From Marinococcus sp. PL1-022 (lineage in GTDB: Bacteria; Bacillota; Bacilli; Bacillales; Marinococcaceae), in assembly GCF_033845285.1 (NCBI RefSeq), contig NZ_JAWXCX010000001.1:1503495-1567494 (forward strand): DNA of 64,000 nucleotides, read 5' to 3'. Position 1 is the first letter of the stretch. Each line of letters starts with the position of its first letter. Below the pieces are notes generated by a model. It saw only the letters and a list, made by a program, of their open reading frames with translations. It was not told the origin of the DNA and did no database searches. Positions 17,671 through 25,499 of the stretch are shown here, one piece after another. The translations under genes and the position numbers were made by a program.

Positions 17671-20600
17671 GTGCAGCGGCCAAGTTTTGATATGTATCAA
17701 TGGAATAATGACACGGTCCGGAGCTTTTTCTCCCGGCATACGTTTTCAGAGGCGGCGGTCACGGACGGCCTGGAAAATCTCCAGGCCACGGCAGCCCTGG
17801 GCGAAGAGGAGCAGAAGGACCTTGAGCGGCTGAAGGCGAAAAACAGCGAGTCGGCGTACCATGTGCTCGTCTGCGGCCATTTTTCCGCCGGTAAAAGCAC
17901 GCTGATCAACCGGATGCTGGACGGGGAATGGCTGCCGGCCCATCCGGTGCCGACGAGTGCCAATATCGTTTCGTTTACGACCGGAAGCGCTTCCTCCTAT
18001 CAGGTGACCACCGGCGGAGAGACCGCGGCTATACCGCCCGGGGAATGGACGAACGCCTGGATGATGGCCACAGAGACCGAACGGGTGGAGGTGAAGCATC
18101 CTGATCTGCCGCTGCCGCCGGGAGTGACGCTTTTTGATACGCCGGGCATCGATTCCACCGAAGCCGCTCATCAGCGGGCGGCGGAGTCGGAATGGATGGT
18201 AGCCGATGAGCTGTTTTATGTCGCCGACTACCAGCAGGTGGAGTCGGAGGAAAATTTCTTATTTCTGCAGCAGCTGAACGAGCAGTACGTCCGCCCGTGT
18301 CTTATCGTCAATCAGGTGGATAAGCACGAGGAGGAGGAGCTGTCCTTTCAGGCGTACCAGGACCGGATCCGGCAGAGCCTGGACCGCCGGCAGATCGAAT
18401 ACGAGGCCATTTTCTTTGTGTCCGCCCTTTATCCGGAGCGGACCGCTGATGCCTGGCAAGCCCTGCGGGAGAAGATGCTGCCCGAGGGTTCCCGGGAGCG
18501 GGAGGAGCGCATCCGGCAGACATGCGCCGCGAGAGCCTATTTCATCACTGCTTCCTATGTGCGAAGTCGTCTTGCTGCTGCGGAGCCGGACGGGGACGTG
18601 CAGCGCGTCTGGGAGACGTTTTCCACGCCGGGGGCCCTTTACGAGGCGATCGAGGCCGATGAGGAGGCCGCCGGCGAGTTCAGGCACTGGGAAACGAAGG
18701 CGGAAAAAGCAATGCGCCGGACCATCCACGACGGCTTTGCCCGTGCCAAGCTGATGCCCTATCATACCCGGGCCGCTGTGCACGCGTATCTGGAATCCCG
18801 CCTGGTCACGTTCCGGGTGAAAAGCTGGCTGGGCACCCGGAAAACAGCCCGGGTGCGAAAAGAGCGCGAGGCCCGGGTGCTCGAAGAGCTGAATGAAAAC
18901 ATAAAAAACGAGCTCGAAAATCATTTAAAGCGTGACATGAAGCAGACCGCCGAACGGTATGCGGGAAAAAGCCCGGAGGTGGAAGCCGCTATTGATACCA
19001 TGAAGGTGCGCGCAGACCCCGCAATGCTCGAGGAAGCGGAAAACAAGGGAGCGCGTCTTACGGAGGCCTATGCAAGAACCTACTGCCGCACGCTCGAGGA
19101 AAAAATGCAGACGGCGTACCGGCGCCAGCTTGCTGAATGGATGCCGCTGTTTTTAGAGAAGGCTCGTGCCCATAAACAAATGGAAGCCGAGCGGCAGGAA
19201 GCAAACGCGGCAGCCCATCGGCAGGCATGGGAGGCCTACGAAGCGTGGCGGGAGGAATTTTATCAGAAGAAGGAGCTGCTCGAAGCCCAGCAGCAGTGGT
19301 GGGTTCAGGAGGCGGTTCCGCTCGCGCAGCAGGAAGAGCGGGAGCCGGCCATGCAGATCGTGGCCCCTTCGGCGGGCGCAGAAGGTTATTCGGTGCGGGA
19401 ATGGTACCGGGATTATCTGGACCGTGCCGGCCGGGAGCGGTCCTCTCTCGCAGATCCGGAGGCCGAGGCAGAGAGGTGGCAGAAGCTTGCCCGCCTCGTG
19501 CAGCCGTATGCGCCGCTTGAAGGCTTTGCCCAGAGGCTTGAGGCCCGGGCAAGGCGGCTTCGGGAGCAGGCATTCCGTGTTTCCTTTTTCGGCGGCTTCA
19601 GCGCCGGGAAATCCACCGTGGCCAACGCCATGGCCGGGGAAGCCGTCCTGCCGGTGTCGGCGAACCCGACGACAGCAGCCATCACGCACATGAAAGCGCC
19701 GGACGGACAGCACGCAGACCGGAGCGCAGTGATTTATTATAAACAGCAGACCTACGTCCTACAGGACATGAATGACCTGCTCGCGCCGTTTGAGGTGCGT
19801 CTTTCGCATGTGTCGGAGTGGCACAGCCGTTACGCCGTCTATGAAGAAGAGGTGCAGGAGCGGGCGGAGAAGGCCGAAAAGCAGAAACGGGCGGAGCTCG
19901 AGCAGCAGCATCTGGAGCCGCTCGCGTTTGACGCCATGCGGGAGGAAGAAAAAAGGATGCTTGATCAGTATGTGGCGTCCTATGAGAAGCAACAAAGCCG
20001 TGCCGGCTGCCCGGAAACGGTGACCCTGGAGGCGTTTCAGCAGGCTGCAGGTGCTGAAGAAGCCGCCATGATGATCGAGCGGGCGGATGTTTACCTTTCG
20101 ACCCGGTGGACCGAAAGAGGAATGGAAGTCGTCGATACGCCCGGCATCCATTCCGTGTATCAGCGTCACGCGGACATTTCGTTTCAGGAAATGAAGCGGG
20201 CGGACGCTATTTTGTTTTTATCCTATTATAACCATGCATTTTCCCGCGGGGACAAAGCATTTTTGGAGCAGCTGGCTGCCGTGAACCAGACCTTTTCCTA
20301 TGACAAGCTCCTTTTCCTGGTTAATGCAGCGGATCTGGCAGCGGGACGCCAGGAGCTCGAGGAGGTTCTCCACTACGTCCGGCAGGAGCTGGCCGCGATT
20401 GGCATCCATGAGCCGCTCGTTCTGCCTGTTTCCGGAAAAGTATCGCTGCAGGACAAATCGGCCGGCGGCCTGGAAGGGTTCGAAGCCGTGTTTGAGCAGT
20501 TTCTTTCCTCGACGCTTGAGACGACTGTGATGAACGAGGGCAGCCGGGAGGCAGCGGAGGTCCTGACGTATGTGGAACGAGCGCGGGCGCAGGCGGAACG

Positions 20601-21372
20601 GACGGATGCCGAACAGGAGCGGGAAAAGCAAAACGATATCGCACAGCTCGAGCAGTTCATCACGCAGGACAAATGGACGGAATCATGGAAACGTATCGAA
20701 AAGCGGCTTACGGAGGAAACGGAGGAGTTGTTTTTTTACGTGCGCCAGCGCCTCTTTTATTACTACCGGGAAGAATTTATGTTTTGGTTTTCGCGGGCGT
20801 ACTTTTACGAGCAGCCGTCGTTTCGCTCGCAGCTCCGCCGGAAGACGACGGAGGCGGTGCATCAGGTGCTGCAGCGGTTCCTGCAGGAGACAAGAATTAC
20901 CTCCGCCCGGATTGAACAGTGGATGCACCGTACCATGGACGACGAAGAGCAGGACTGGAGACAGCAGCTGCCGGACCATTTCGGTTATGTCTTTTCAGGG
21001 GAGAAAACGGCTTTTCCGGCAATCGAATTTTCCCCGCCGGAGGTGCCGGCGATCGCAGAGGCAGTGGAGGGCGAGTGGAAGACGCTCACCCACCATGATT
21101 TTTTCATGAATGGGCAGAACAAAGCGTATAGGGAAGTGCTGGAGCAGCAGCTGCGTCCGGTCGTCGAAGAAGAACTGCAGATCGTCAAAGCAGAGGTCTA
21201 CGCCTGGGCAGAGGCGGCTGCAAGGGCCCGGTGGGAGCAGCGCACCGCTGACTGGGAAACGGCGGCCCGCCGGCAGGCGGAGTGGCTCCGGCAGGAAAAA
21301 ACAGGAGAGACCGGGCTGGAGTGGGCCGAGCTTGAAGCAGCGATCCGGAGGCTGGTTGGACAGGAAGAGTAA
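17671..21372 (+). CDS. dynA: Two-module bacterial dynamin-like GTPase (DynA/YpbR type)
   Basis: 1233 residues carrying two fused dynamin-like units, as in B. subtilis DynA (about 1190). The first P-loop, GHFSAGKST, is near residue 69, with FDTPGID near 155. The second, GGFSAGKST, is near residue 641, with VDTPGIH near 821. Long glutamate-, arginine- and alanine-rich helical stretches, predicted coiled coil, separate and follow the GTPase domains. DynA binds and fuses membranes and helps B. subtilis survive pore-forming antibiotics and phage attack. The GTG at 17671 follows AAGGAG by 10 nt. The C-terminus lies ~40 bp before the next gene, whose promoter overlaps the stop codon region. Base composition is very GC-rich like its left-hand neighbours. 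Confidence 0.93.
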   Translation: MQRPSFDMYQWNNDTVRSFFSRHTFSEAAVTDGLENLQATAALGEEEQKDLERLKAKNSESAYHVLVCGHFSAGKSTLINRMLDGEWLPAHPVPTSANIVSFTTGSASSYQVTTGGETAAIPPGEWTNAWMMATETERVEVKHPDLPLPPGVTLFDTPGIDSTEAAHQRAAESEWMVADELFYVADYQQVESEENFLFLQQLNEQYVRPCLIVNQVDKHEEEELSFQAYQDRIRQSLDRRQIEYEAIFFVSALYPERTADAWQALREKMLPEGSREREERIRQTCAARAYFITASYVRSRLAAAEPDGDVQRVWETFSTPGALYEAIEADEEAAGEFRHWETKAEKAMRRTIHDGFARAKLMPYHTRAAVHAYLESRLVTFRVKSWLGTRKTARVRKEREARVLEELNENIKNELENHLKRDMKQTAERYAGKSPEVEAAIDTMKVRADPAMLEEAENKGARLTEAYARTYCRTLEEKMQTAYRRQLAEWMPLFLEKARAHKQMEAERQEANAAAHRQAWEAYEAWREEFYQKKELLEAQQQWWVQEAVPLAQQEEREPAMQIVAPSAGAEGYSVREWYRDYLDRAGRERSSLADPEAEAERWQKLARLVQPYAPLEGFAQRLEARARRLREQAFRVSFFGGFSAGKSTVANAMAGEAVLPVSANPTTAAITHMKAPDGQHADRSAVIYYKQQTYVLQDMNDLLAPFEVRLSHVSEWHSRYAVYEEEVQERAEKAEKQKRAELEQQHLEPLAFDAMREEEKRMLDQYVASYEKQQSRAGCPETVTLEAFQQAAGAEEAAMMIERADVYLSTRWTERGMEVVDTPGIHSVYQRHADISFQEMKRADAILFLSYYNHAFSRGDKAFLEQLAAVNQTFSYDKLLFLVNAADLAAGRQELEEVLHYVRQELAAIGIHEPLVLPVSGKVSLQDKSAGGLEGFEAVFEQFLSSTLETTVMNEGSREAAEVLTYVERARAQAERTDAEQEREKQNDIAQLEQFITQDKWTESWKRIEKRLTEETEELFFYVRQRLFYYYREEFMFWFSRAYFYEQPSFRSQLRRKTTEAVHQVLQRFLQETRITSARIEQWMHRTMDDEEQDWRQQLPDHFGYVFSGEKTAFPAIEFSPPEVPAIAEAVEGEWKTLTHHDFFMNGQNKAYREVLEQQLRPVVEEELQIVKAEVYAWAEAAARARWEQRTADWETAARRQAEWLRQEKTGETGLEWAELEAAIRRLVGQEE

Positions 21373-21384
21373 GTGTGTTATAAT
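21356..21384 (+). promoter_or_regulatory. Promoter of the cREC gene
   Basis: TTGGAC (21356-21361), a 17-bp spacer and TATAAT (21379-21384) preceded by TGT, giving an extended -10. It overlaps the 3' end of the dynamin gene. Confidence 0.65.
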
Positions 21385-21415
21385 ACAAGTACTCTGCAAG
21401 ACAAAGGATGGGGAC

Positions 21416-21751
21416 ATGAACGGAACAAATATTTTTTTAGACGACGTCCGACAGTCTCCGGATAATCACGTATTAGTAAAAACAGCGGAAGAATGTATGC
21501 GATTGCTGCAAAACACGGCAGATATCAGTCATCTGTCGCTTGACCACGATTTGGGAACGAAGTATTTTAATGGATTTTCCGTCGTGCTGTATTTACTTGA
21601 AAAACAAATTATACCTTCAAAAATTACTATACACTCAGCTAATGCAGTTGGCGGTAAACGGATGTACCGGAGACTGATGGAGGCACGCAGGTCCGGAGAA
21701 CTTCCTGAACGAGTGAAGATTCTGCACCGGCCGCTTCCATTGAATGCCTAA
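21416..21751 (+). CDS. Cyclic-phosphate-processing receiver (cREC) domain protein
   Basis: 111 residues forming a single receiver-like domain. Three motifs characteristic of the cREC family are visible: an N-terminal FLDDVR, a central LSLDHDLG, and a C-terminal IHSANAVGGKRMYR. Families of this kind were proposed from comparative genomics to recognise or process cyclic-phosphate groups on nucleotides or RNA, often in conflict or RNA-repair settings; no biochemical role is established that I can cite for a stand-alone version. The ATG at 21416 follows AAGGATGGGG. It has its own promoter and a strong terminator, so it is an independent unit although it follows the dynamin gene directly. Confidence 0.75.
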   Translation: MNGTNIFLDDVRQSPDNHVLVKTAEECMRLLQNTADISHLSLDHDLGTKYFNGFSVVLYLLEKQIIPSKITIHSANAVGGKRMYRRLMEARRSGELPERVKILHRPLPLNA

Positions 21752-21753
21752 AA

Positions 21754-21777
21754 GAAGCCTATCAGGGCTTCTTTTTT
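21754..21777 (+). terminator. Rho-independent terminator after the cREC gene
   Basis: GAAGCC (21754-21759) pairs with GGCTTC (21766-21771) and is followed by six T. Confidence 0.85.
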
Positions 21778-21795
21778 ATATACCGGGAAAAGCTT

Positions 21796-21804
21796 TGCTA
21801 TAAT
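21796..21804 (+). promoter_or_regulatory. Extended -10 promoter of the HesB-like gene
   Basis: TGCTATAAT at 21796-21804 (TGn-TATAAT); the -35 region is weak. Confidence 0.5.
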
Positions 21805-21830
21805 GAATAGAGGAAAAGGAGGCATTCGCT

Positions 21831-22121
21831 ATGCAGATACACGTAACAGACCGTGCGAAAGAAGCGATCCGACATCTCGGGGACAATCAGACGATAACGA
21901 TTGCCTATGAATTCACGGGCGGCTGCCAGGGGCTGCAGGAATTCCAGCTGCACGCCTCCCCGGGGACAACGCCGGAAGTCCGGGCTGCCGATGAAGACAC
22001 CCTGCATCTGATTGAGCCGTTGCCGGTGCTCGACTATCACCCCACGCTCAAGTGGATGCTGAAAAACAAAAACCAGACGATCGCAAACAATATTCATTTG
22101 TATGAACACACCGAAGCGTAA
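21831..22121 (+). CDS. HesB/IscA-like (YqkB type) protein
   Basis: 96 residues with the HesB-fold pattern: an N-terminal helix (VTDRAKEAIRHL), a glycine-cysteine turn (TGGCQGLQEFQL) and the closing LDYHPTLKWMLKNKNQTIANNIHLYEH. Only one cysteine is present and the C-terminal CxC of true A-type Fe-S carriers is missing, as in the YqkB and YneR branches, so an Fe-S scaffold function is not supported. The ribosome binding site is AAAAGGAGG. It lies 13 nt before the ABC ATPase gene and probably shares its transcript. Confidence 0.7.
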   Translation: MQIHVTDRAKEAIRHLGDNQTITIAYEFTGGCQGLQEFQLHASPGTTPEVRAADEDTLHLIEPLPVLDYHPTLKWMLKNKNQTIANNIHLYEHTEA

Positions 22122-22134
22122 GGAGGGCCAGGCA

Positions 22135-22935
22135 ATGGAGCGTTTAGTGGACATGAATAACGTCAGCGTACGGACGAATGGACGAATCAGGCTTGAAGAC
22201 GTCTCATTTGCGGTCAATCAGGGCGAACACCGGGCGCTTCTCGGCCTGAACGGATCCGGCAAAACGACGCTGCTGCAGGCAATTTTAGGGCAGGTCTGGG
22301 CAACGAAAGGGGAAGTGCATACGTGGTTTGGCCGTCACGGCAGGGTGAATATGCAGGATCTCCGACGGGAAATCGGTATCGTCAGCAATGCCCTGGATGA
22401 CCAGTACCAGCACCGGGCGGGGGAAACCGCCTTTAATGTCGCGTTAAGCGGTTATTTTGCAAGTATCGGCATTTATGAGCAGGCACCGCAGGAAATCACC
22501 GCCAGGGCAGAAAACGCGCTGCACACGTTTGGGGTTTCCCAGTATAGGGACGTGCCGTATGCCGCGCTCTCGCAGGGAGAGAAGCGGCGGGTGATGCTTG
22601 CGCGGGCGTGGACGACTGGAGCGAAGCTGCTTTTGCTTGACGAGCCGTGCACCGGGCTTGATGTAAAGGGAAGAGAGGAGCTGATCGAAGGACTTGAGTC
22701 GTCGCTTAAAGAGCCGGAGGCGCCGACGGTGCTGTATGTGACCCACCATCTCGAAGAACTGCCGGGAGCGGTCGAGGCTGCAACGATTATGAAAAACGGA
22801 CGGGTGCAGGCGGATGGAAAGAAACATAACGTTCTGACGGATGAGGAAATTTCGACCGCCTTTGATGTCAACGGAAGCATCCAGTGGCATGAGCAGCGGC
22901 CGTGGTTTATTACCGGGGGCGCGCCGATACGCTGA
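22135..22935 (+). CDS. ABC transporter ATP-binding protein (YlmA-like)
   Basis: 266 residues making one nucleotide-binding domain: Walker A GLNGSGKTT, signature LSQGEKRR, Walker B LLLLDEPCTGLD and the switch histidine in VTHHLEELP. No permease gene is adjacent, as with B. subtilis ylmA, so either the partner is encoded elsewhere or the ATPase works outside transport. The ATG at 22135 follows GGAGG by about 8 nt. An imperfect hairpin at 22929-22959 follows the stop without a T-tract. Confidence 0.8.
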   Translation: MERLVDMNNVSVRTNGRIRLEDVSFAVNQGEHRALLGLNGSGKTTLLQAILGQVWATKGEVHTWFGRHGRVNMQDLRREIGIVSNALDDQYQHRAGETAFNVALSGYFASIGIYEQAPQEITARAENALHTFGVSQYRDVPYAALSQGEKRRVMLARAWTTGAKLLLLDEPCTGLDVKGREELIEGLESSLKEPEAPTVLYVTHHLEELPGAVEAATIMKNGRVQADGKKHNVLTDEEISTAFDVNGSIQWHEQRPWFITGGAPIR

Positions 22936-23029
22936 CGCCGAACATAGCTGTTCGGTCAGCAATGAAAATTTCAATTACCGTATTTATTATAAATATAAAT
23001 TATATAATTAGAAAAATAAGCGGAAGATG

Positions 23030-23066
23030 CCAAAAATAAGCCCCTTCCTTCTAAAGGAAAGGGCTT
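23030..23066 (-). terminator. Terminator for the quinone oxidoreductase gene
   Basis: Read on the minus strand, AAGCCC-TTTCC pairs with GGAAGG-GGCTT and is followed by ATTTTTGG. It lies 11 nt past the stop codon. Confidence 0.8.
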
Positions 23067-23076
23067 GGAAACGCGG

Positions 23077-24060
23077 TTATGCCTCGAACGATGCGACGAT
23101 TTTTCCGCGTGTATGACCGTCCTGCATGTCCTTTAATGCATCCGGAATGTCACTGAAGCTGACGGTCCGGCTGACGGAAGGCTTTACTTTTCCCTGGGAA
23201 GCCAGTTCTCCAAGCTCCCGGGCGATAAATCCGAGATCTTTAATCTGCGCTTCGTCATCGGAGCGGTACACAAATCCAAGTGCCACCTCATGAATGGAAG
23301 GGGCGAGCGTTTTCGCTACGTAGTGGGAAAGGTCCGGCCATTCCACCACAGCAATCAAATGCCCGTTAAAGGCGAGATAATCCAGCGCATCGGTCGCCGT
23401 CTGCTGTCCCACCAGATCAAGCACGGCATCCACGCCGCGGCCATCGGTCCATTTGTGTACTTCCTCCACCACATTATCCCTGCGGTAGTCCACCACGTGA
23501 TCGGCGCCCAGATCTTTGACATAGTCCGCATTATCACCCGAGCAGGTGGAAATGACCGTAAGGCCGAGATGCTTGGCAAGCTGGACGGCAAAGCTGCCGA
23601 CACCGCCGGAGCCGGCCTGAATCATGATCGTCTGTCCGGGGCGAAGCGGTGCTTTCCGGTACAGCGACTGGTAGGCCGTGAATCCGGCCGTCGGCATCGA
23701 CGCAGCCTCCACATGGGACAGTCCTTTCGGTACAGACGAAACCACATCTGCACGCGTGGTCGTAAATTCCGCAAATCCGCCATTTGTCGTCATACTTCCG
23801 TGATAATACACTTCATCGCCTACGGACCAATCGGTTACGTCCGCGCCGACGGCATCGACTACGCCGGAAACGTCCAGGCCCGACACGTGGGGGAAGGACC
23901 ATTCCGGGAGAGGGGCGCCCATTAATTTATAATCGACCGGATTTAATCCAACGGCGTGTACGTTGACCCGGAGCTCATGAGCTTCCGGCTCCGGCATGTC
24001 GATATCTGTTTCCTTTAAATCGCCGGGACCTCCGGCTTTATTTATCACAAGTGCTTTCAT
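23077..24060 (-). CDS. Quinone oxidoreductase-like medium-chain dehydrogenase
   Basis: 327 residues of the zeta-crystallin/NADPH:quinone oxidoreductase branch of the MDR superfamily. It has an N-terminal GroES-like half (GLNPVDYKLMG, HVSGLDVSGVVDAVG) and a Rossmann half with the nucleotide motif AGSGGVGSFAVQLAK. The cysteine and histidine ligands of zinc alcohol dehydrogenases are not in place, so no catalytic zinc is expected. The start at 24060 is set by AGGAGG upstream and the family-like MKALVINKAGGPG; the open frame continues upstream only into the divergent cheV promoter region. Substrate unknown. Confidence 0.88.
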   Translation of the reverse strand: MKALVINKAGGPGDLKETDIDMPEPEAHELRVNVHAVGLNPVDYKLMGAPLPEWSFPHVSGLDVSGVVDAVGADVTDWSVGDEVYYHGSMTTNGGFAEFTTTRADVVSSVPKGLSHVEAASMPTAGFTAYQSLYRKAPLRPGQTIMIQAGSGGVGSFAVQLAKHLGLTVISTCSGDNADYVKDLGADHVVDYRRDNVVEEVHKWTDGRGVDAVLDLVGQQTATDALDYLAFNGHLIAVVEWPDLSHYVAKTLAPSIHEVALGFVYRSDDEAQIKDLGFIARELGELASQGKVKPSVSRTVSFSDIPDALKDMQDGHTRGKIVASFEA

Positions 24061-24140
24061 TCTATCAGCCTCCTGTTTATCTATACCTTCCGTGCCCGGG
24101 CCAAAAACATCCAAAAATAAAAACTCCCGTCTGAATGGCT

Positions 24141-24167
24141 TTAACACCCGCTGCCCGGGGCCGATAT
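24141..24167 (+). promoter_or_regulatory. SigD (flagellar/chemotaxis) promoter for cheV
   Basis: The -10 reads GCCGATAT (24160-24167), identical to the SigD consensus. TTAA (24141-24144) stands 15 bp upstream where TAAA is expected. It lies 33 bp before the cheV start codon. Confidence 0.85.
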
Positions 24168-24199
24168 ATGAAGTAAAGAGATCAGGAGGGAAAAACGGC

Positions 24200-25117
24200 A
24201 TGTCCTTAGCAGACGAAAAACATATTTTATTGGAATCCGGGACAAACGAGCTCGAAATCGTTCTGTTTTCCATCGGAACCAGTCAGTTTGGCATCAATGT
24301 GCTGAAGGTGCGCGAAATCATTCATCAGGTGGAGGTGACTCCCGTCCCCAATCACCACGAGCATGTGAAGGGAATCGTCCGGCTTCGCAATGAAGTGATA
24401 CCGGTGATTGATTTAAAAAAAGTGCTTCATCACGACGGGGCGGACGACGTCCGGCACGACAAATACATTATCGCAGAGCTGAATCAGATGAAGGTGGCGT
24501 TTCATGTAGAAGAAGTATCCCGTATCCACCGCATCAGCTGGGAGGATATTGAAAAGCCCAATGCGCTCTCCCAGGGACTCGAAGCACGATCCATCGGTAT
24601 TGTGAAAATGGAGCACGCCATGGTCTTTCTGCTTGATTACGAAAAAATCATCAGTGATATTTCCCCGGACACCCTGTCTGGCCAGCACCTGCCGGCGTAC
24701 AGGCCGGACCGGGAAAATACGACTGTGTTAATTGTAGAGGATTCGCCGGTGCTCAAGCACTTGATTGCCGATACCCTCACAGAAGCCGGGTACAGCCAGC
24801 TCCGCTCCTTTGAAAACGGCCGGGAAGCGTACGAATACTTAGAAGCGTTACTTGCCGACAACGAAGAAGCAAGCCTCCCGGACCTTGTCATTACAGACAT
24901 TGAAATGCCGCAGATGGACGGTCATCATCTGACGAAAAAGATCAAGGACCATGAAAACCTCCAAAGCCTTCCGGTCATTATTTTTTCGTCGCTGATCACG
25001 GCGGATCTGTTCCATAAAGGAAAAGAAGTCGGAGCCGACGCCCAGGTGAGCAAGCCCGAAATTAATACCCTCGTAAAAACCATCGACAGCTGCATCCGGG
25101 CTTCCGCCGGCCGCTGA
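24200..25117 (+). CDS. cheV: Chemotaxis coupling/adaptation protein CheV
   Basis: 305 residues: a CheW-like domain (about 20-165, with FGINVLKVREIIHQVEVTPVPN and GIVRLRNEVIPVIDLKKVL) fused to a receiver domain (about 178-300) with phospho-acceptor Asp233 in VITDIEMPQMDG. CheV couples chemoreceptors to CheA and contributes to adaptation when phosphorylated. The length matches B. subtilis CheV (303). AGGAGGG lies 9 nt before the ATG. It is transcribed alone from a SigD promoter and ends at a strong terminator, which implies that the organism has the SigD motility regulon. Confidence 0.95.
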   Translation: MSLADEKHILLESGTNELEIVLFSIGTSQFGINVLKVREIIHQVEVTPVPNHHEHVKGIVRLRNEVIPVIDLKKVLHHDGADDVRHDKYIIAELNQMKVAFHVEEVSRIHRISWEDIEKPNALSQGLEARSIGIVKMEHAMVFLLDYEKIISDISPDTLSGQHLPAYRPDRENTTVLIVEDSPVLKHLIADTLTEAGYSQLRSFENGREAYEYLEALLADNEEASLPDLVITDIEMPQMDGHHLTKKIKDHENLQSLPVIIFSSLITADLFHKGKEVGADAQVSKPEINTLVKTIDSCIRASAGR

Positions 25118-25129
25118 GCCGTTAATAGG

Positions 25130-25160
25130 GCCTCTCTGCCACATGGCAGAGGGGCTTTTT
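25130..25160 (+). terminator. Rho-independent terminator after cheV
   Basis: GCCTCTCTGCC (25130-25140) pairs with GGCAGAGGGGC (25145-25155) over an ACAT loop, then TTTTT. Confidence 0.92.
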
Positions 25161-25193
25161 ATAAAAAAATTCAAAAAAATAATGAAATAACCG

Positions 25194-25222
25194 TTGACTG
25201 TATTATAACAACGGTATATAAT
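25194..25222 (+). promoter_or_regulatory. Strong SigA-type promoter of the 33-codon gene
   Basis: TTGACT (25194-25199), a 17-bp spacer and TATAAT (25217-25222). An ATTATAACAAC box occupies the spacer (25202-25212) and a second copy lies just downstream of the expected start of transcription (25232-25242), so the promoter looks controlled. Confidence 0.8.
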
Positions 25223-25242
25223 TTGAATTACATTATAACAAC
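25202..25242 (+). promoter_or_regulatory. Operator-like repeated boxes ATTATAACAAC
   Basis: Two identical 11-bp boxes at 25202-25212 and 25232-25242, 30 bp apart. A third, GTTATAACAAC, stands at 25422-25432 upstream of mrfA and there forms the palindrome TGTTATAACA. The position over the promoter suggests repressor binding; the regulator is not known. Confidence 0.45.
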
Positions 25243-25266
25243 ACTAACGAAAAGGAGCGATTTAGG

Positions 25267-25368
25267 ATGCGTCATTTCACAAGATCGAAAGAAGACCGTT
25301 ATACCCCGGAAGAGGAAAATCAGACGATTCTCGACATGATTAATGACTATCACACCAACACTAAATAA
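25267..25368 (+). CDS. Small protein of 33 residues, unknown
   Basis: MRHFTRSKEDRYTPEEEN begins a 33-residue hydrophilic peptide rich in charged residues, ending in HTNTK. It has no membrane segment, cysteine or recognised motif. It is believed real because it has all the parts of a gene: a near-consensus promoter, AAAAGGAG 10 nt before the ATG, and its own terminator 15 nt after the stop. Its neighbours (cheV before, mrfA after) do not explain it. Possible roles include a small regulator or stress peptide, but none is supported by sequence. Confidence 0.6.
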   Translation: MRHFTRSKEDRYTPEEENQTILDMINDYHTNTK

Positions 25369-25382
25369 CGCTCACGTCCCGA

Positions 25383-25419
25383 AAAGGCTTCCCGCATACC
25401 GTTGCGGGAGGCCTTTTCT
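25383..25419 (+). terminator. Rho-independent terminator after the 33-codon gene
   Basis: AAAGGCTTCCCGCA pairs with TGCGGGAGGCCTTTT around TACCGT, with one mismatch, followed by a T-rich tail. Confidence 0.9.
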
Positions 25420-25499
25420 GTGTTATAACAACAAAAACAGCCGGGATAGAAAAACAAACATACATTCGCTATAATGGAAGTATGCTGAGGTGAGCAACC

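Noticed and set aside
22939-22956. LexA/SOS-box-like palindrome CGAAC-ATAGCT-GTTCG
   Set aside because: The spacing is 6 instead of 4, and it lies after a stop codon between convergent genes. It is better seen as part of a hairpin.
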